A DNA stretch of 54,209 bases from an uncultured Alistipes sp. GTDB lineage: Bacteria > Bacteroidota > Bacteroidia > Bacteroidales > UBA932. Positions 42,450 to 50,652 of the stretch are shown here, one piece after another. Both the position numbers and the translations under genes were made by a program. A model generated the notes under the pieces. It was given only the letters and a program-made list of their open reading frames with translations. It ran no database searches and was not told where the DNA came from. The first letter of the stretch is position 1; each line of letters opens with the position of its first letter. The stretch spans positions 1 to 54,209 of the forward strand of contig UQUJ01000013.1 of the NCBI GenBank assembly GCA_900544195.1, given 5' to 3'.

Positions 42450-43976
42450 TTATCTTGCCTGAACGTGGTTGTTGCCTTCCGCCTTGTTCAGGTTGGCGGC
42501 GAGCATCTGAAGCTCGATCCCCGCGTCGATATATTCAGAATGAGCCTTCAGCCAAGCGGTCTGGGCGGCGAGAGCGGTGTTGGTTTCGATCACGCCTTCC
42601 TCGAAGCCGACAGTCGCGGTGCGGAGATTCTCCTCAGCGCTGGACAGGTTGTTCTGAGCCATCGTGAGCTTCTCGAACGCCTCACCTTCCTGCTTGCGCA
42701 ACTGGGTCACCTGCAGATTGATGAGGTTCTTGGCATCTTCAAGCTGAGTTCTGTAGAGAGTGGCCTCGGCCTTTGCCTTGCGGGTCTTGCTCATGGCCTC
42801 GAAGCCGTGGAAGATCGGAATATTCACCATCACGCCGGCGTTGAAGAAGCCGCCCCAGTCCTTCTGAAAACCATTCTTTATGTTTGGATTGGTCACTGAA
42901 TATGCGGCCATCAGAGCGACTTTCGGCATCATGTCAGCCCTTGCCACCCTGACCTTCCCGTCATAGATCTGAGACGCGAGTTCAAGGCTCTTTGTCTCCG
43001 GCCTGTCAGCATAGATCTGTTCGAGATCCTTGGCGGCACCCATCTGAGGGACCGGAATGTCAGAGAGAGCCTCGTCCGCCAGGACAATCTCGGTGTCGAG
43101 ATCAAGACCTATCTGCTTGCAGAGAAGCATCTTGGCAAGGGTCAAGCCATTGTCGGACTTGGTTTTGAGCATGTCCGCCTCGTTGGCTTTCACCTTTATC
43201 TGGAGAACGTCAGACTCAGTCGCCACACCTTCCTGAACAGAAAGGGTAACGTCGTGTTCCATCTTATGCAGGAGATCAGCGTAGGCGTCGGCAAGCTTCT
43301 TCTTGTTCGCGATGGAAACAATCTGCCAATATGCCTGATCAACATCAACTATAACCTGCTGGTACTGCTGGTCGTACTGGGTCTTTGACAGCTCTTCCGC
43401 CAATTTGGCAATCCTGTTGGCAGCGACGATCTTACCACCCACGAACACCGGTTGCTGAACCGTCACCGCACCTGCGAAAATATTCTGCATATCCGGATGG
43501 AAAGCGTCATCGATTTCCTTGCCAAGGGCATTGATTGTCTGAGACATATCCGTCTGCGAAAGCGCGCCGAGGACAGTCTGCCACATAGGGCTGTTGGCAT
43601 ATTCAAGAGCGGCCGCCGGATTGGATTTTATAGCGGTCATCAGCTCCTGGGCGAAACCCTGTACCTGAGAATGGATAAGGGTTCCCATATTCTGCAGCTT
43701 CTGGGAAGTCACGTCGCTGACAAGGGCGATGTCATTGGCGTTATAGATGTACGCTCCTGTCGCCGAGATATTCGGAAGATAATTCGCGAACGCTATCTTA
43801 CGGTCATAGCCTGCCATTTCAATCTTGGTCTCGGCCTGTTTCAAGGTCTTGTTGTTCTCGATTGCCATTTCGCGGCACTGCTCCAGCGTCAACGTCTGCT
43901 GGGCATTCATCGCAACTGGCACAAGAGCCATAGCGACCAATGTTGAGATTTTGACAAAGTACTTGTTCATATTCAT
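42450..43976 (-). CDS. TolC-family outer membrane efflux protein
   Basis: A 508-aa outer-membrane channel protein with a Sec signal peptide ending VAMNAQQ. Two repeated outer-membrane efflux protein domains follow, with long amphipathic helices, starting LTLEQCREMAIENN. I choose ATG 43976 (MNMNKYF) over the frame from 44012 because the shorter form gives a clean signal peptide. It is first in the efflux operon. The gene is divergent from an AraC regulator, which probably controls it. Confidence 0.93.
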   Translation of the reverse strand: MNMNKYFVKISTLVAMALVPVAMNAQQTLTLEQCREMAIENNKTLKQAETKIEMAGYDRKIAFANYLPNISATGAYIYNANDIALVSDVTSQKLQNMGTLIHSQVQGFAQELMTAIKSNPAAALEYANSPMWQTVLGALSQTDMSQTINALGKEIDDAFHPDMQNIFAGAVTVQQPVFVGGKIVAANRIAKLAEELSKTQYDQQYQQVIVDVDQAYWQIVSIANKKKLADAYADLLHKMEHDVTLSVQEGVATESDVLQIKVKANEADMLKTKSDNGLTLAKMLLCKQIGLDLDTEIVLADEALSDIPVPQMGAAKDLEQIYADRPETKSLELASQIYDGKVRVARADMMPKVALMAAYSVTNPNIKNGFQKDWGGFFNAGVMVNIPIFHGFEAMSKTRKAKAEATLYRTQLEDAKNLINLQVTQLRKQEGEAFEKLTMAQNNLSSAEENLRTATVGFEEGVIETNTALAAQTAWLKAHSEYIDAGIELQMLAANLNKAEGNNHVQAR

Positions 43977-44091
43977 AAATTTTTTGTTCTTCTTACAAGC
44001 GATAGGCTTCACTACAAATTGACTGCCAAATTATACCATTAGAATGAACAATTGGACTATATAATTGTCAAAAGGTAGAATATTGCGAAAT

Positions 44092-44122
44092 TTTGCAATG
44101 ACAAGAATATTTCCTAATTTTG
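44092..44122 (+). promoter_or_regulatory. Canonical promoter of the araC-type gene
   Basis: TTTG (44092-44095), 19 bases, TAATTTTG (44115-44122): a full match to the Bacteroidota consensus. Transcription should start near 44129, about 22 bases before the start codon. Confidence 0.8.
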
Positions 44123-44150
44123 CCGCCAGACGCTAAAAACATTTTATGGA

Positions 44151-45065
44151 ATGCCAGATTCGTTATTGAACATAGGTCTTAAGCAGATCAGGAAACTCGT
44201 CCCCGTCCAGAACGAGTTCCAGCTCGGAGATGACTTTTTCATCATGGACGTCAAATACAGCGACAATCTCCAGTTTCTGAGATATCCTTGCCGCAGCGAT
44301 GCGTACATCGCGATTTTCTGCAAATCAGGAGAGTTGAACGTGGAGATCAACCTTCGGTCTTACAAAGTGGTCAAGGGTACGCTGTTCATCGGCACCCCGG
44401 GGAACATCATAAAGATAAACAGGCTGGGCAATGAAGGCGACAACGGATTCGAGTTCATTGTCGTGGCGATCTCCAAGGAGTATCTTTCCAGCATAAGTTT
44501 CGACTTTAAGAAAATTTTCGACGATCGTCTGAAGCTGTTGACAGAGCCGTGTATCCAATTGGATGACAGGAACATCGCATTTTGTTCCAAATACTTGGAT
44601 CTTATCAGCGAGATACTGTCATCGGAAATGTCAAACAAGAGAGAGGCAGTAGGCTCCTTGATAGCCTCGCTGTTCTACGTGCTTGGCGGCCTGATGGAGA
44701 AAAACACGACCAGAACACCGGAGATGTCAGGAGCCACAGTCAACACCAGAGTCAAATTGATTTTTGAGCACTTCATGTCGCTGGTTACCGAGCATCATAC
44801 GTCCGAACGGAACATGGCTTTCTACGCCAGCCATTTAGGTTTGACACCGAAGTATCTCTCTAAACTGATCAAGCAGGTAAGCGGAAGGTCCGCCCCTGAC
44901 TGGATTGACTCTTTTGTCATCCTGGAGGCCAAGAATATGCTCAAGTACACCGATGACAGCATCAAGGAGATCGTTTTCAAACTTCATTTCCCGAACCCTT
45001 CCGTGTTCTACAAGTTCTTCAAAGCTCACACAGGAATGACACCCAGCGAGTACAGGAACGGGTAA
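44151..45065 (+). CDS. AraC-family transcription regulator
   Basis: A 304-aa regulator. The N-terminal 170 residues resemble a cupin-like ligand domain; residues about 200-304 hold two helix-turn-helix motifs of the AraC type (LTPKYLSKLIKQVSGRS and the IKEIVFKLHFPNPSVFYKFF block with GMTPSEYR). It is divergent from the efflux operon with 174 bases between starts, so it most likely activates that operon when a toxic compound is present. The start at 44151 agrees with a canonical promoter. Confidence 0.9.
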   Translation: MPDSLLNIGLKQIRKLVPVQNEFQLGDDFFIMDVKYSDNLQFLRYPCRSDAYIAIFCKSGELNVEINLRSYKVVKGTLFIGTPGNIIKINRLGNEGDNGFEFIVVAISKEYLSSISFDFKKIFDDRLKLLTEPCIQLDDRNIAFCSKYLDLISEILSSEMSNKREAVGSLIASLFYVLGGLMEKNTTRTPEMSGATVNTRVKLIFEHFMSLVTEHHTSERNMAFYASHLGLTPKYLSKLIKQVSGRSAPDWIDSFVILEAKNMLKYTDDSIKEIVFKLHFPNPSVFYKFFKAHTGMTPSEYRNG

Positions 45066-45245
45066 AAACCTTTTAAATCTTGCCGCCACCAATGGTGCGG
45101 TCCAGACGGAACATCGCCGGATCATCTTGCACAGAATCCCCCTCAGAAGTGTCTCGAAGCGGCATTTTGCATCAATCTGTAAGCAAACAACGGTGCTTTC
45201 ATGAACAATTGACGCAAAAATCGTTTTAAAAAATTAAGAAAAAGT

Positions 45246-45276
45246 TTTGGATATTCAATAAATCTTGATACCTTTG
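45246..45276 (+). promoter_or_regulatory. Canonical promoter with no gene downstream
   Basis: TTTG (45246-45249), 19 bases, TACCTTTG (45269-45276). It is a full consensus match. The next 300 bases on plus have no coding region of note, so the transcript is probably non-coding. Confidence 0.75.
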
Positions 45277-45283
45277 TCCTTGG

Positions 45284-45400
45284 ACAGACAAAAGTTCTTT
45301 TTGTTGTCTATTTGTTAAGTTCGTTTTATATACAACAGGCCGTCGCTTTGGGGAAAGCGGCGGCCTATCAGTTTGTCTTCTGACAAACTGATAGGCCGCC
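45284..45400 (+). ncRNA. Candidate non-coding RNA with two exclusive hairpins
   Basis: Downstream of the promoter at 45246. A small hairpin lies near the 5' end (AGACAA / TTGTCT). Hairpin 1 (45337-45366) pairs AGGCCGTCGCTTT with AAAGCGGCGGCCT. Hairpin 2 (45359-45400) is a 19-bp perfect stem whose left arm includes the last 8 bases of hairpin 1. The two cannot form together, as in an attenuator. There is no poly-T run directly after, so the 3' end is uncertain. I do not recognise a known RNA family. Confidence 0.45.
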
Positions 45401-45710
45401 TAAACCTTCAACCCCCAGTCCCTACGGGACAGCCCCAGAGGGGCACGGGGAAAGAATTCCCCGACCCCCTTCGGTCGCTTCGCTCCGATCCTCGTGGCTT
45501 TTGAGTCAGCCTCATTACCTTTCACCCCTCAGTTGATTTGCGACAGTTCCCGTAGGAGTGTCATTCTCCATCGCCTCATTGCGAGGGAGGGGGGCACATG
45601 CGTGACACAATTGAGCCGTAATAGACAAGCAATTATAAACCAAGGTTTTAAGATTATTCCTCTAGTAAAGATGCACTAAAGCCGAACACTTTGACGACTG
45701 ATGATCAGCA

Positions 45711-45810
45711 CGTTATCCATCACCTCTTATGTATCAGCCGGTGGCATACAACATGCTTTTAATCAAGCAGATAACACATCAGCCTTAGCGTAAACCCACC
45801 AAAGGCAGAT
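45711..45810 (+). repeat. Diverged family C unit
   Basis: CATCACC...GGTGGCAT hairpin, then CATACAACATGC and CAAGCAGATAAC. It shares order and the last block with the unit at 25621. Confidence 0.4.
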
Positions 45811-45863
45811 AGCTAATCATTTGATAATAAACATAATAAAGTCCACAATTCGGTATACAGGCT

Positions 45864-45888
45864 GGTCACTTCGACAGGCTCAGTGACC
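45864..45888. repeat. Perfect intergenic REP
   Basis: GGTCAC, TTCGACAGGCTCA, GTGACC: the most complete REP of the window, next to the terminator of tRNA-Ser. Confidence 0.9.
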
Positions 45889-45894
45889 CAAAAA

Positions 45895-45926
45895 GGTCCC
45901 GCAGAAATTTCTGCAGGACCTTTTTT
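45895..45926. terminator. Bidirectional terminator next to tRNA-Ser
   Basis: Stem GGTCC-GCAGAAATTTCTGC-GGACC (45895-45920) flanked by A5 on the left and T6 on the right. It lies 1 base past the tRNA 3' end on minus and can also stop plus-strand transcripts. Confidence 0.85.
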
Positions 45927-45927
45927 G

Positions 45928-46014
45928 CGGAGAGAACGAGATTCGAACTCGTGATACGGTTACCCGTATGCAGGTTTAGCAAACCTGTGGATTCAGCCAC
46001 TCTCCCACCTCTCC
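45928..46014 (-). tRNA. tRNA-Ser (anticodon GCU)
   Basis: An 87-nt class II tRNA. Acceptor GGAGAGG pairs with TCTCTCC; discriminator G; no encoded CCA. The anticodon stem CAGGT/ACCTG holds the loop TTGCTAA (anticodon GCT, reads AGC/AGU). A long variable arm follows (CATACGGGTAACCGTATC) and the T arm is ACGAG-TTCGAAT-CTCGT. All features fit serine. Confidence 0.97.
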
Positions 46015-46063
46015 GGATGTTCTGGCCGAACGGTTGTCAAACCTTTCGTCACTGTTTGGACTA

Positions 46064-46071
46064 CAAAGATA
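46064..46071 (-). promoter_or_regulatory. -7 box of tRNA-Ser promoter
   Basis: TATCTTTG on minus fits TAnnTTTG, 49 bases before the mature tRNA. CTTG about 18 bases further upstream is a weak -33 element. Confidence 0.55.
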
Positions 46072-46263
46072 CAAATTTTTCTTGTTTTCCAAGAATCTTG
46101 TTGAAAATCTCGACAAAAACAGCACAAAAGGCAACAGGTAGGTAGCAGTCGGGTAGCAGCAGGGCAATAGACGGACAGTCGCCGTGCAACAAACAGACAG
46201 GCAATAGACGGGTAGCAGCAGGGCAGCAGCAGGGCTGTCATCGGGAACCTCAACCGGCAAGGG

Positions 46264-47022
46264 TCAGCTATTCTGAAGCTTGTGGGTCAAGGCTATGAAA
46301 TCATCAACACTCAGGCGCTCGGGGCGGAGACCGAAGACTGGGTCGGACAGGAGATCCGGTCTGATCAGCTGCTTGAGGGAATTGCGAAGGGTCTTGCGGC
46401 GCTGGCCGAAGGCGGTCTTCACTACCGTGCGGAAAAGCTTTTCATCGCAACCGAGGGATGTGCGGGAATTGCGGGTCAGGCGGATCACGGCGGACTGGAC
46501 CTTAGGCGGAGGATTGAACGCGCCCGAACCCACTGTGAAAAGATATTCAATGTCATACCATGCCTGAAGAAAGACCGACAGGATGCCGTAGGTCTTGGTG
46601 CCGGGCTTCTCGGCGATGCGCTCTGCGACCTCCTTCTGGATCATGCAGACCACTTCAGGGATGCGGTCGCGGTGCTCAAGAATCTTGAAGAATATCTGCG
46701 AGGAGATGTTGTACGGGAAGTTCCCGATCACTGAATATTCTCCCTCGAATATTCCGTCAAGATCCATCTTCAAGAAGTCGCCCTCGATCAGGTTCTCCCC
46801 CAACTTAGGGTAATGCTTCTTCAGATAGACAACAGACTCGTTATCGATTTCGATGACCTTCAACGCCAACTCCGGACGTGGCAGCAGGTACTGGGTCAGG
46901 ACTCCCATTCCAGGGCCGACCTCCAACGCCTGATGCCCGGTAAGGGCTCCGACTATGTTCTTTGCAATGCTCTGGTCAGTCAGGAAATGCTGACCGAGCG
47001 CCTTTTTCGCACGTACTTCCAT
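46264..47022 (-). CDS. ksgA: 16S rRNA (adenine1518/1519-N6) dimethyltransferase
   Basis: Dimethylates two adenosines in the 3' hairpin of 16S rRNA during small-subunit assembly. The 252-aa protein has the N-terminal KKALGQHFLTD, the SAM site LEVGPGMGVLTQYL and the catalytic motif GNFPYNISS. Length is normal for this phylum. It is the last gene of the minus-strand run pepP-DUF456-oxidase-ksgA, 24 bases after the oxidase. Between its end and the tRNA promoter are short G/C-rich repeats (GGGTAGCAGCAGGGC). Confidence 0.96.
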   Translation of the reverse strand: MEVRAKKALGQHFLTDQSIAKNIVGALTGHQALEVGPGMGVLTQYLLPRPELALKVIEIDNESVVYLKKHYPKLGENLIEGDFLKMDLDGIFEGEYSVIGNFPYNISSQIFFKILEHRDRIPEVVCMIQKEVAERIAEKPGTKTYGILSVFLQAWYDIEYLFTVGSGAFNPPPKVQSAVIRLTRNSRTSLGCDEKLFRTVVKTAFGQRRKTLRNSLKQLIRPDLLSDPVFGLRPERLSVDDFIALTHKLQNS

Positions 47023-47046
47023 AGGGACAAAGATACGAAATAATCC

Positions 47047-50000
47047 TTAAACACTCTTGGCGGTGGTGCAGCGGTTGACGAGGTAGGCGATGGAGACGTA
47101 CGGGATGCCGGAGTTGGTGGCAAGGCCGATCTCGCAAGTGCGGCTGTTGGAGTAGCCGACCGGGACGCCTTTGACCTGGGCTTTTAGCTTGCGAAGGGCG
47201 TACTTGTTGAGTTCCGGGTGGGTCATTCCTTTGTCGCCGGCGAAACCGCAGCAGCCTACGCCTTCTGGAACAATCACGTTGGTGGAGCACATGCGGGCAA
47301 GTTCAAGCATCTTGCCGGTCTTGTGCATCAGACGCATCGAGCAGGTGAGATGAATGGCTACCGGGGTGTCGGTCTGGTGGAAGTCCAGCCTGTCGGTCAG
47401 GAAACCAAGGATGAATTCGGACGGTTCGTAGAGCCGCATCCTCTTTATTTTGTGCTCCATACGATGAAGGCAGGGACTTTGGTCGCAAAGGATAGGGTAG
47501 CGGCCTTGCTCACTGGCCTGCCAAAGAGCCTCCTCCAGTTCGGCTGTCTTCCTGTCGGCGATCTCCGGCATACCCTTGCTTTCCCAGACCGTGCCGCAGC
47601 AAAGGGACGACATATTCTCCGGGAATATGACCTCGTAGCCCGCTTTGCCCAACAGCGACACCATCTCCTCGACAAGAGGCTTGTCCACGGCGTGGTGATG
47701 CTTCGGAAGGCCCATCATCTGGTTGATGCAGCTCGGGAAATAGACCACCTTGCAGACGGTCGGTGTTCCTGTGGCTGCTTCAGATGTTTGCGAGTCCAGG
47801 CTCATGGACAGGCTCCCCAACCTGGCAGGTTCTGTGGTCGCTTCGGATGTTTGCGAGTCCGGGCGCTTGGACAGGCTCACCAACCCGGCAGGTTCCGTGG
47901 CCGCTTCGACAACCGAAGCGACATCGTGGCCAACGGCGGCGGAACTTACCAAAGCCCTGAGCGATTTAGGAATATTATAGGCCTTAGGGGTGGCTGGAGT
48001 CCAAAGCGGAATACGTATGGCGTTGTGCAGCCAGCGGCATAGGCCGCTCATGGCAAGGTCACCGAGCACGGTCTCACCGGCCGTGGCCATCCTCAAAGCG
48101 CCGCGAAGGCCACTCTTGACTCCGGCGTAATGACCGGCGACGAAGTTCCAGAAACCGTGGCCGAAAGAGCCCGCGGGCATATTCACCCTCCTCAGCTGAT
48201 GAGTCAGGTCGGCCACATTGATGCCCATCGGACACGAAGTCGAGCAGAGGCCGTCCCCGGCGCAAGTCTGCTCCCCCGTGTAGGAATATTCCTTCTCAAG
48301 CGTCCGCAGACGAGTCTGTTCCGAGGCGGTCGGATCCGGCAACTCCCGCAGGGCGGTGATCTCACGTTGCGTGGCGATTCTGGTCCGGGACGAAAGCGTG
48401 AAGCCGCAGGAAAGGCAGTTCACCTCGCAGAATCCGCACTCGATGCATTTGTTCAGTTTCTTGTAGATCTCCGCCAACTCAGGCTCGACAGCCTTGCTGT
48501 CATCCGCCCATGGTTTCAGCACCGGCAACGCCTTGAAATTCTTCAAGAAGCACTCCGGATCATCGTTGAAGATCACACCAGGATTCAGAAGCCCATGAGG
48601 GTCAAACAGTTCCTTCACCCGCTTCATTATCCCGAACGCCTTCTCGCCCCACTCGTACTTCACGAACGGAGCCATATTCCTGCCCGTTCCGTGCTCGGCC
48701 TTCAAGGAGCCGTCATATTTCCCGACCACCATCTCCGCCACGTCGCGGATCATCGCCTCATAGCGCCTCACCTCCGCCTCGGAATCAAACGACTGGTTGA
48801 TGATGAAATGGAAGTTGCCCTCAAGGGCGTGGCCGTAGATGCAGGAATCGTCGTAGCCATGCCTGTCCAGCAGCGCCGAAAGATCCTCCGTCGCGTCTGG
48901 CAGATCCTCGATGTGGAAGGCGATGTCCTCGATAAGGCAGGTCGTCCCCTCGCGGCGCATTCCACCGACGGACGGGAATATTCCCGAACGGATGGCCCAG
49001 TAGTTCCCCGTAATGGCAGGATCGCTACTGAATATGAACGAGTTGCCCTCCGCGTCATTCAGTACGGCAAAACGGCGCAGAACCTCGGAGAGTTTGCCGA
49101 TGCTGGCATCCAAGTCCGTCTGGTCAGCACCCGTGACGCGAAGCAGGAGAGCGGTCAGATCCTTGTCGGGATATTCATTAAGCATCGGGTCATCTACTGA
49201 CGCAAGCGACCGTTTGTCAAGCAGTTCAGCGGCATCAAGCACCGCAGGATTGATTTCTTTTCTGAGCGCCACAACGGCCTCGGCAGCCTCCCTTATCGTC
49301 CCGAAATAGACCATCGCTGAAGCTTCCTTGGACGGCAGCGGCAGAGTCTTCATCGTGACCTGGCTCATAAACGCCAGCGTACCTTCGGAGCCGACCAGCA
49401 AATGGGCGATTATGTCGAACGGATCTTCAAACCTGATGAAAGGGAATATGTTGAGTCCGGTGACGTTCTTTATTGAGTATTTGTACCTTATGCGTTCGGA
49501 GAGTTCCTTGTCGGCAAGGATTTCGTCCCTCAGTTCCTCGATTCCTTTGATGAAATCCGGATGGCTGGCCCTGAAAGCCTCTCTGGAGGTCTCGTCCCCC
49601 GTGTCCAGCACCGTTCCGTCAGCAAAGACCATCCGCACGCTCTCCAGTTCCTTGTCGCTGTTGGCGTGGGTTCCGCAGCTCATTCCGGAAGCGTTGTTCA
49701 TCACGATTCCGCCGACCATACAACTTCCGATCGAGGCCGGATCCGGGCCGAATTTCCGACCATAAGGCTTCAGGATAGCGTTCACCCTCGCCCCTACGAT
49801 TCCCGGTTCGAGGGTTATCTCGGAAGCGTCCTCCGAAACCATGTATCTTTCCCAGTTCTTTCCCGCCACGATCAGCACGGAATCGCTGACAGCCTGACCC
49901 GAAAGGCTGGTTCCGGCGGCACGAAAAGTCACCGGGACATCAAACTTCGATGCCGCCTCAAGGATCTTCGAGACTTCTTTCTCATTGGACGACCGGATGA

Positions 50001-50133
50001 CAATCTTCGGCACAAGCCTGTAGAAACCAGCGTCGGTGCCCCAGGCGAAGCGCCTTATCTCATCGGTGTAGAGTGCGTTCTTGGGCACGAATTTCCCTAC
50101 TTCCTCAAGGAAACGTGAATATTTCTCTTCCAT
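47047..50133 (-). CDS. FAD-linked oxidase with Fe-S and CCG domains (D-lactate dehydrogenase-like)
   Basis: A 1028-aa oxidoreductase. The FAD-binding domain (about 45-270) includes TFRAAGTSLSGQA and GGIVMNNASGMSCG; the FAD-oxidase C domain follows to about 540. Two 4Fe-4S motifs come next (CIECGFCEVNC and CAGDGLCSTSCP), then a C-terminal part with CCG motifs (LCCGTVWE and GCCGFAGD). It resembles D-lactate or D-2-hydroxyglutarate dehydrogenases; the substrate is open. Two 21-residue tandem repeats (TEPA...SQTSEA) sit between the Fe-S and CCG parts. The start is at 50133 (MEEKYSRFLEEVG), 2 bases after DUF456. Confidence 0.9.
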   Translation of the reverse strand: MEEKYSRFLEEVGKFVPKNALYTDEIRRFAWGTDAGFYRLVPKIVIRSSNEKEVSKILEAASKFDVPVTFRAAGTSLSGQAVSDSVLIVAGKNWERYMVSEDASEITLEPGIVGARVNAILKPYGRKFGPDPASIGSCMVGGIVMNNASGMSCGTHANSDKELESVRMVFADGTVLDTGDETSREAFRASHPDFIKGIEELRDEILADKELSERIRYKYSIKNVTGLNIFPFIRFEDPFDIIAHLLVGSEGTLAFMSQVTMKTLPLPSKEASAMVYFGTIREAAEAVVALRKEINPAVLDAAELLDKRSLASVDDPMLNEYPDKDLTALLLRVTGADQTDLDASIGKLSEVLRRFAVLNDAEGNSFIFSSDPAITGNYWAIRSGIFPSVGGMRREGTTCLIEDIAFHIEDLPDATEDLSALLDRHGYDDSCIYGHALEGNFHFIINQSFDSEAEVRRYEAMIRDVAEMVVGKYDGSLKAEHGTGRNMAPFVKYEWGEKAFGIMKRVKELFDPHGLLNPGVIFNDDPECFLKNFKALPVLKPWADDSKAVEPELAEIYKKLNKCIECGFCEVNCLSCGFTLSSRTRIATQREITALRELPDPTASEQTRLRTLEKEYSYTGEQTCAGDGLCSTSCPMGINVADLTHQLRRVNMPAGSFGHGFWNFVAGHYAGVKSGLRGALRMATAGETVLGDLAMSGLCRWLHNAIRIPLWTPATPKAYNIPKSLRALVSSAAVGHDVASVVEAATEPAGLVSLSKRPDSQTSEATTEPARLGSLSMSLDSQTSEAATGTPTVCKVVYFPSCINQMMGLPKHHHAVDKPLVEEMVSLLGKAGYEVIFPENMSSLCCGTVWESKGMPEIADRKTAELEEALWQASEQGRYPILCDQSPCLHRMEHKIKRMRLYEPSEFILGFLTDRLDFHQTDTPVAIHLTCSMRLMHKTGKMLELARMCSTNVIVPEGVGCCGFAGDKGMTHPELNKYALRKLKAQVKGVPVGYSNSRTCEIGLATNSGIPYVSIAYLVNRCTTAKSV
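47771..47910. repeat. 63-bp in-frame tandem repeat in the oxidase gene
   Basis: Units 47771-47833 and 47834-47896 are nearly equal, and a third starts at 47897 (GTGGCCGCTTCGAC). Each codes for 21 residues. The units contain TGGACAGGCTCACCAAC and GCTTCGGATG pieces that look like decayed REP ends. Confidence 0.85.
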
Positions 50134-50135
50134 AT

Positions 50136-50630
50136 TCAAGTAAGATACACTACTATGTAATACATCATCATTCCGCTGGCAATCAACTTGATGCCGGTTC
50201 CGCAAAGGAATCCCATAAAGGCTCCGAGGGCGGATTTGGCGGATTCCCAGCCGTTCTTGTCAGCGAAAACCAACTCGGCGAGAAACGCTCCAAGAAGAGT
50301 GCCGAGGATGATTCCGACCGGCGGGACGAAGAGGCCGACAAGCATTCCGGCTATGGCTCCCCGGCCAGCGGCTTTAGTTCCGCCCGTGACCTTGGTGAAC
50401 CAGGACGGCACAATGTAGTCGATGATCGTCACGGCCGCAGTGATTCCCAGCCAGACGAGCAGAAATGTCAGCGACATCGGGTCGCCGGCCCCGTTCGTGC
50501 CTTTGCCCCAGAAATAGAGAATCATCAGCCCGACCCAGCTGACAGGAGGACCGGGCAGGGCGGGAACAACACTCCCGATGATGCCGACCACTCCTGCCAG
50601 CACGGCAAGGATGATGACCAAAACACTCAT
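50136..50630 (-). CDS. DUF456 membrane protein
   Basis: A 164-aa inner-membrane protein of the DUF456 family. It has about four to five hydrophobic helices with a Gly-rich pair of repeats (GIIGSVVPALPGPP at the start, and GAIAGMLVGLFVPPVGIILGT near the middle). Function is not known. The start is at 50630; the longer frame would overlap the end of pepP and adds 15 odd residues. It lies between pepP and the FAD oxidase in one operon, with gaps of 22 and 2 bases. Confidence 0.85.
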   Translation of the reverse strand: MSVLVIILAVLAGVVGIIGSVVPALPGPPVSWVGLMILYFWGKGTNGAGDPMSLTFLLVWLGITAAVTIIDYIVPSWFTKVTGGTKAAGRGAIAGMLVGLFVPPVGIILGTLLGAFLAELVFADKNGWESAKSALGAFMGFLCGTGIKLIASGMMMYYIVVYLT

Positions 50631-50652
50631 TAATATTCTATGATTTATATTC

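Larger units (their letters stand above)
45066..45927. other. ORF-free region with promoter, hairpins and repeats
   Basis: About 860 bases with no convincing gene. It has a canonical promoter (45246-45276), a pair of overlapping hairpins (45337-45400), a G/C-rich stretch with small hairpins, a family C unit (45711-45810), a REP (45864-45888) and a bidirectional terminator (45895-45926). Confidence 0.6.

Noticed and set aside
45976..46260. 94-codon minus-strand frame
   Set aside because: It runs through tRNA-Ser and its promoter and through G/C-rich short repeats.
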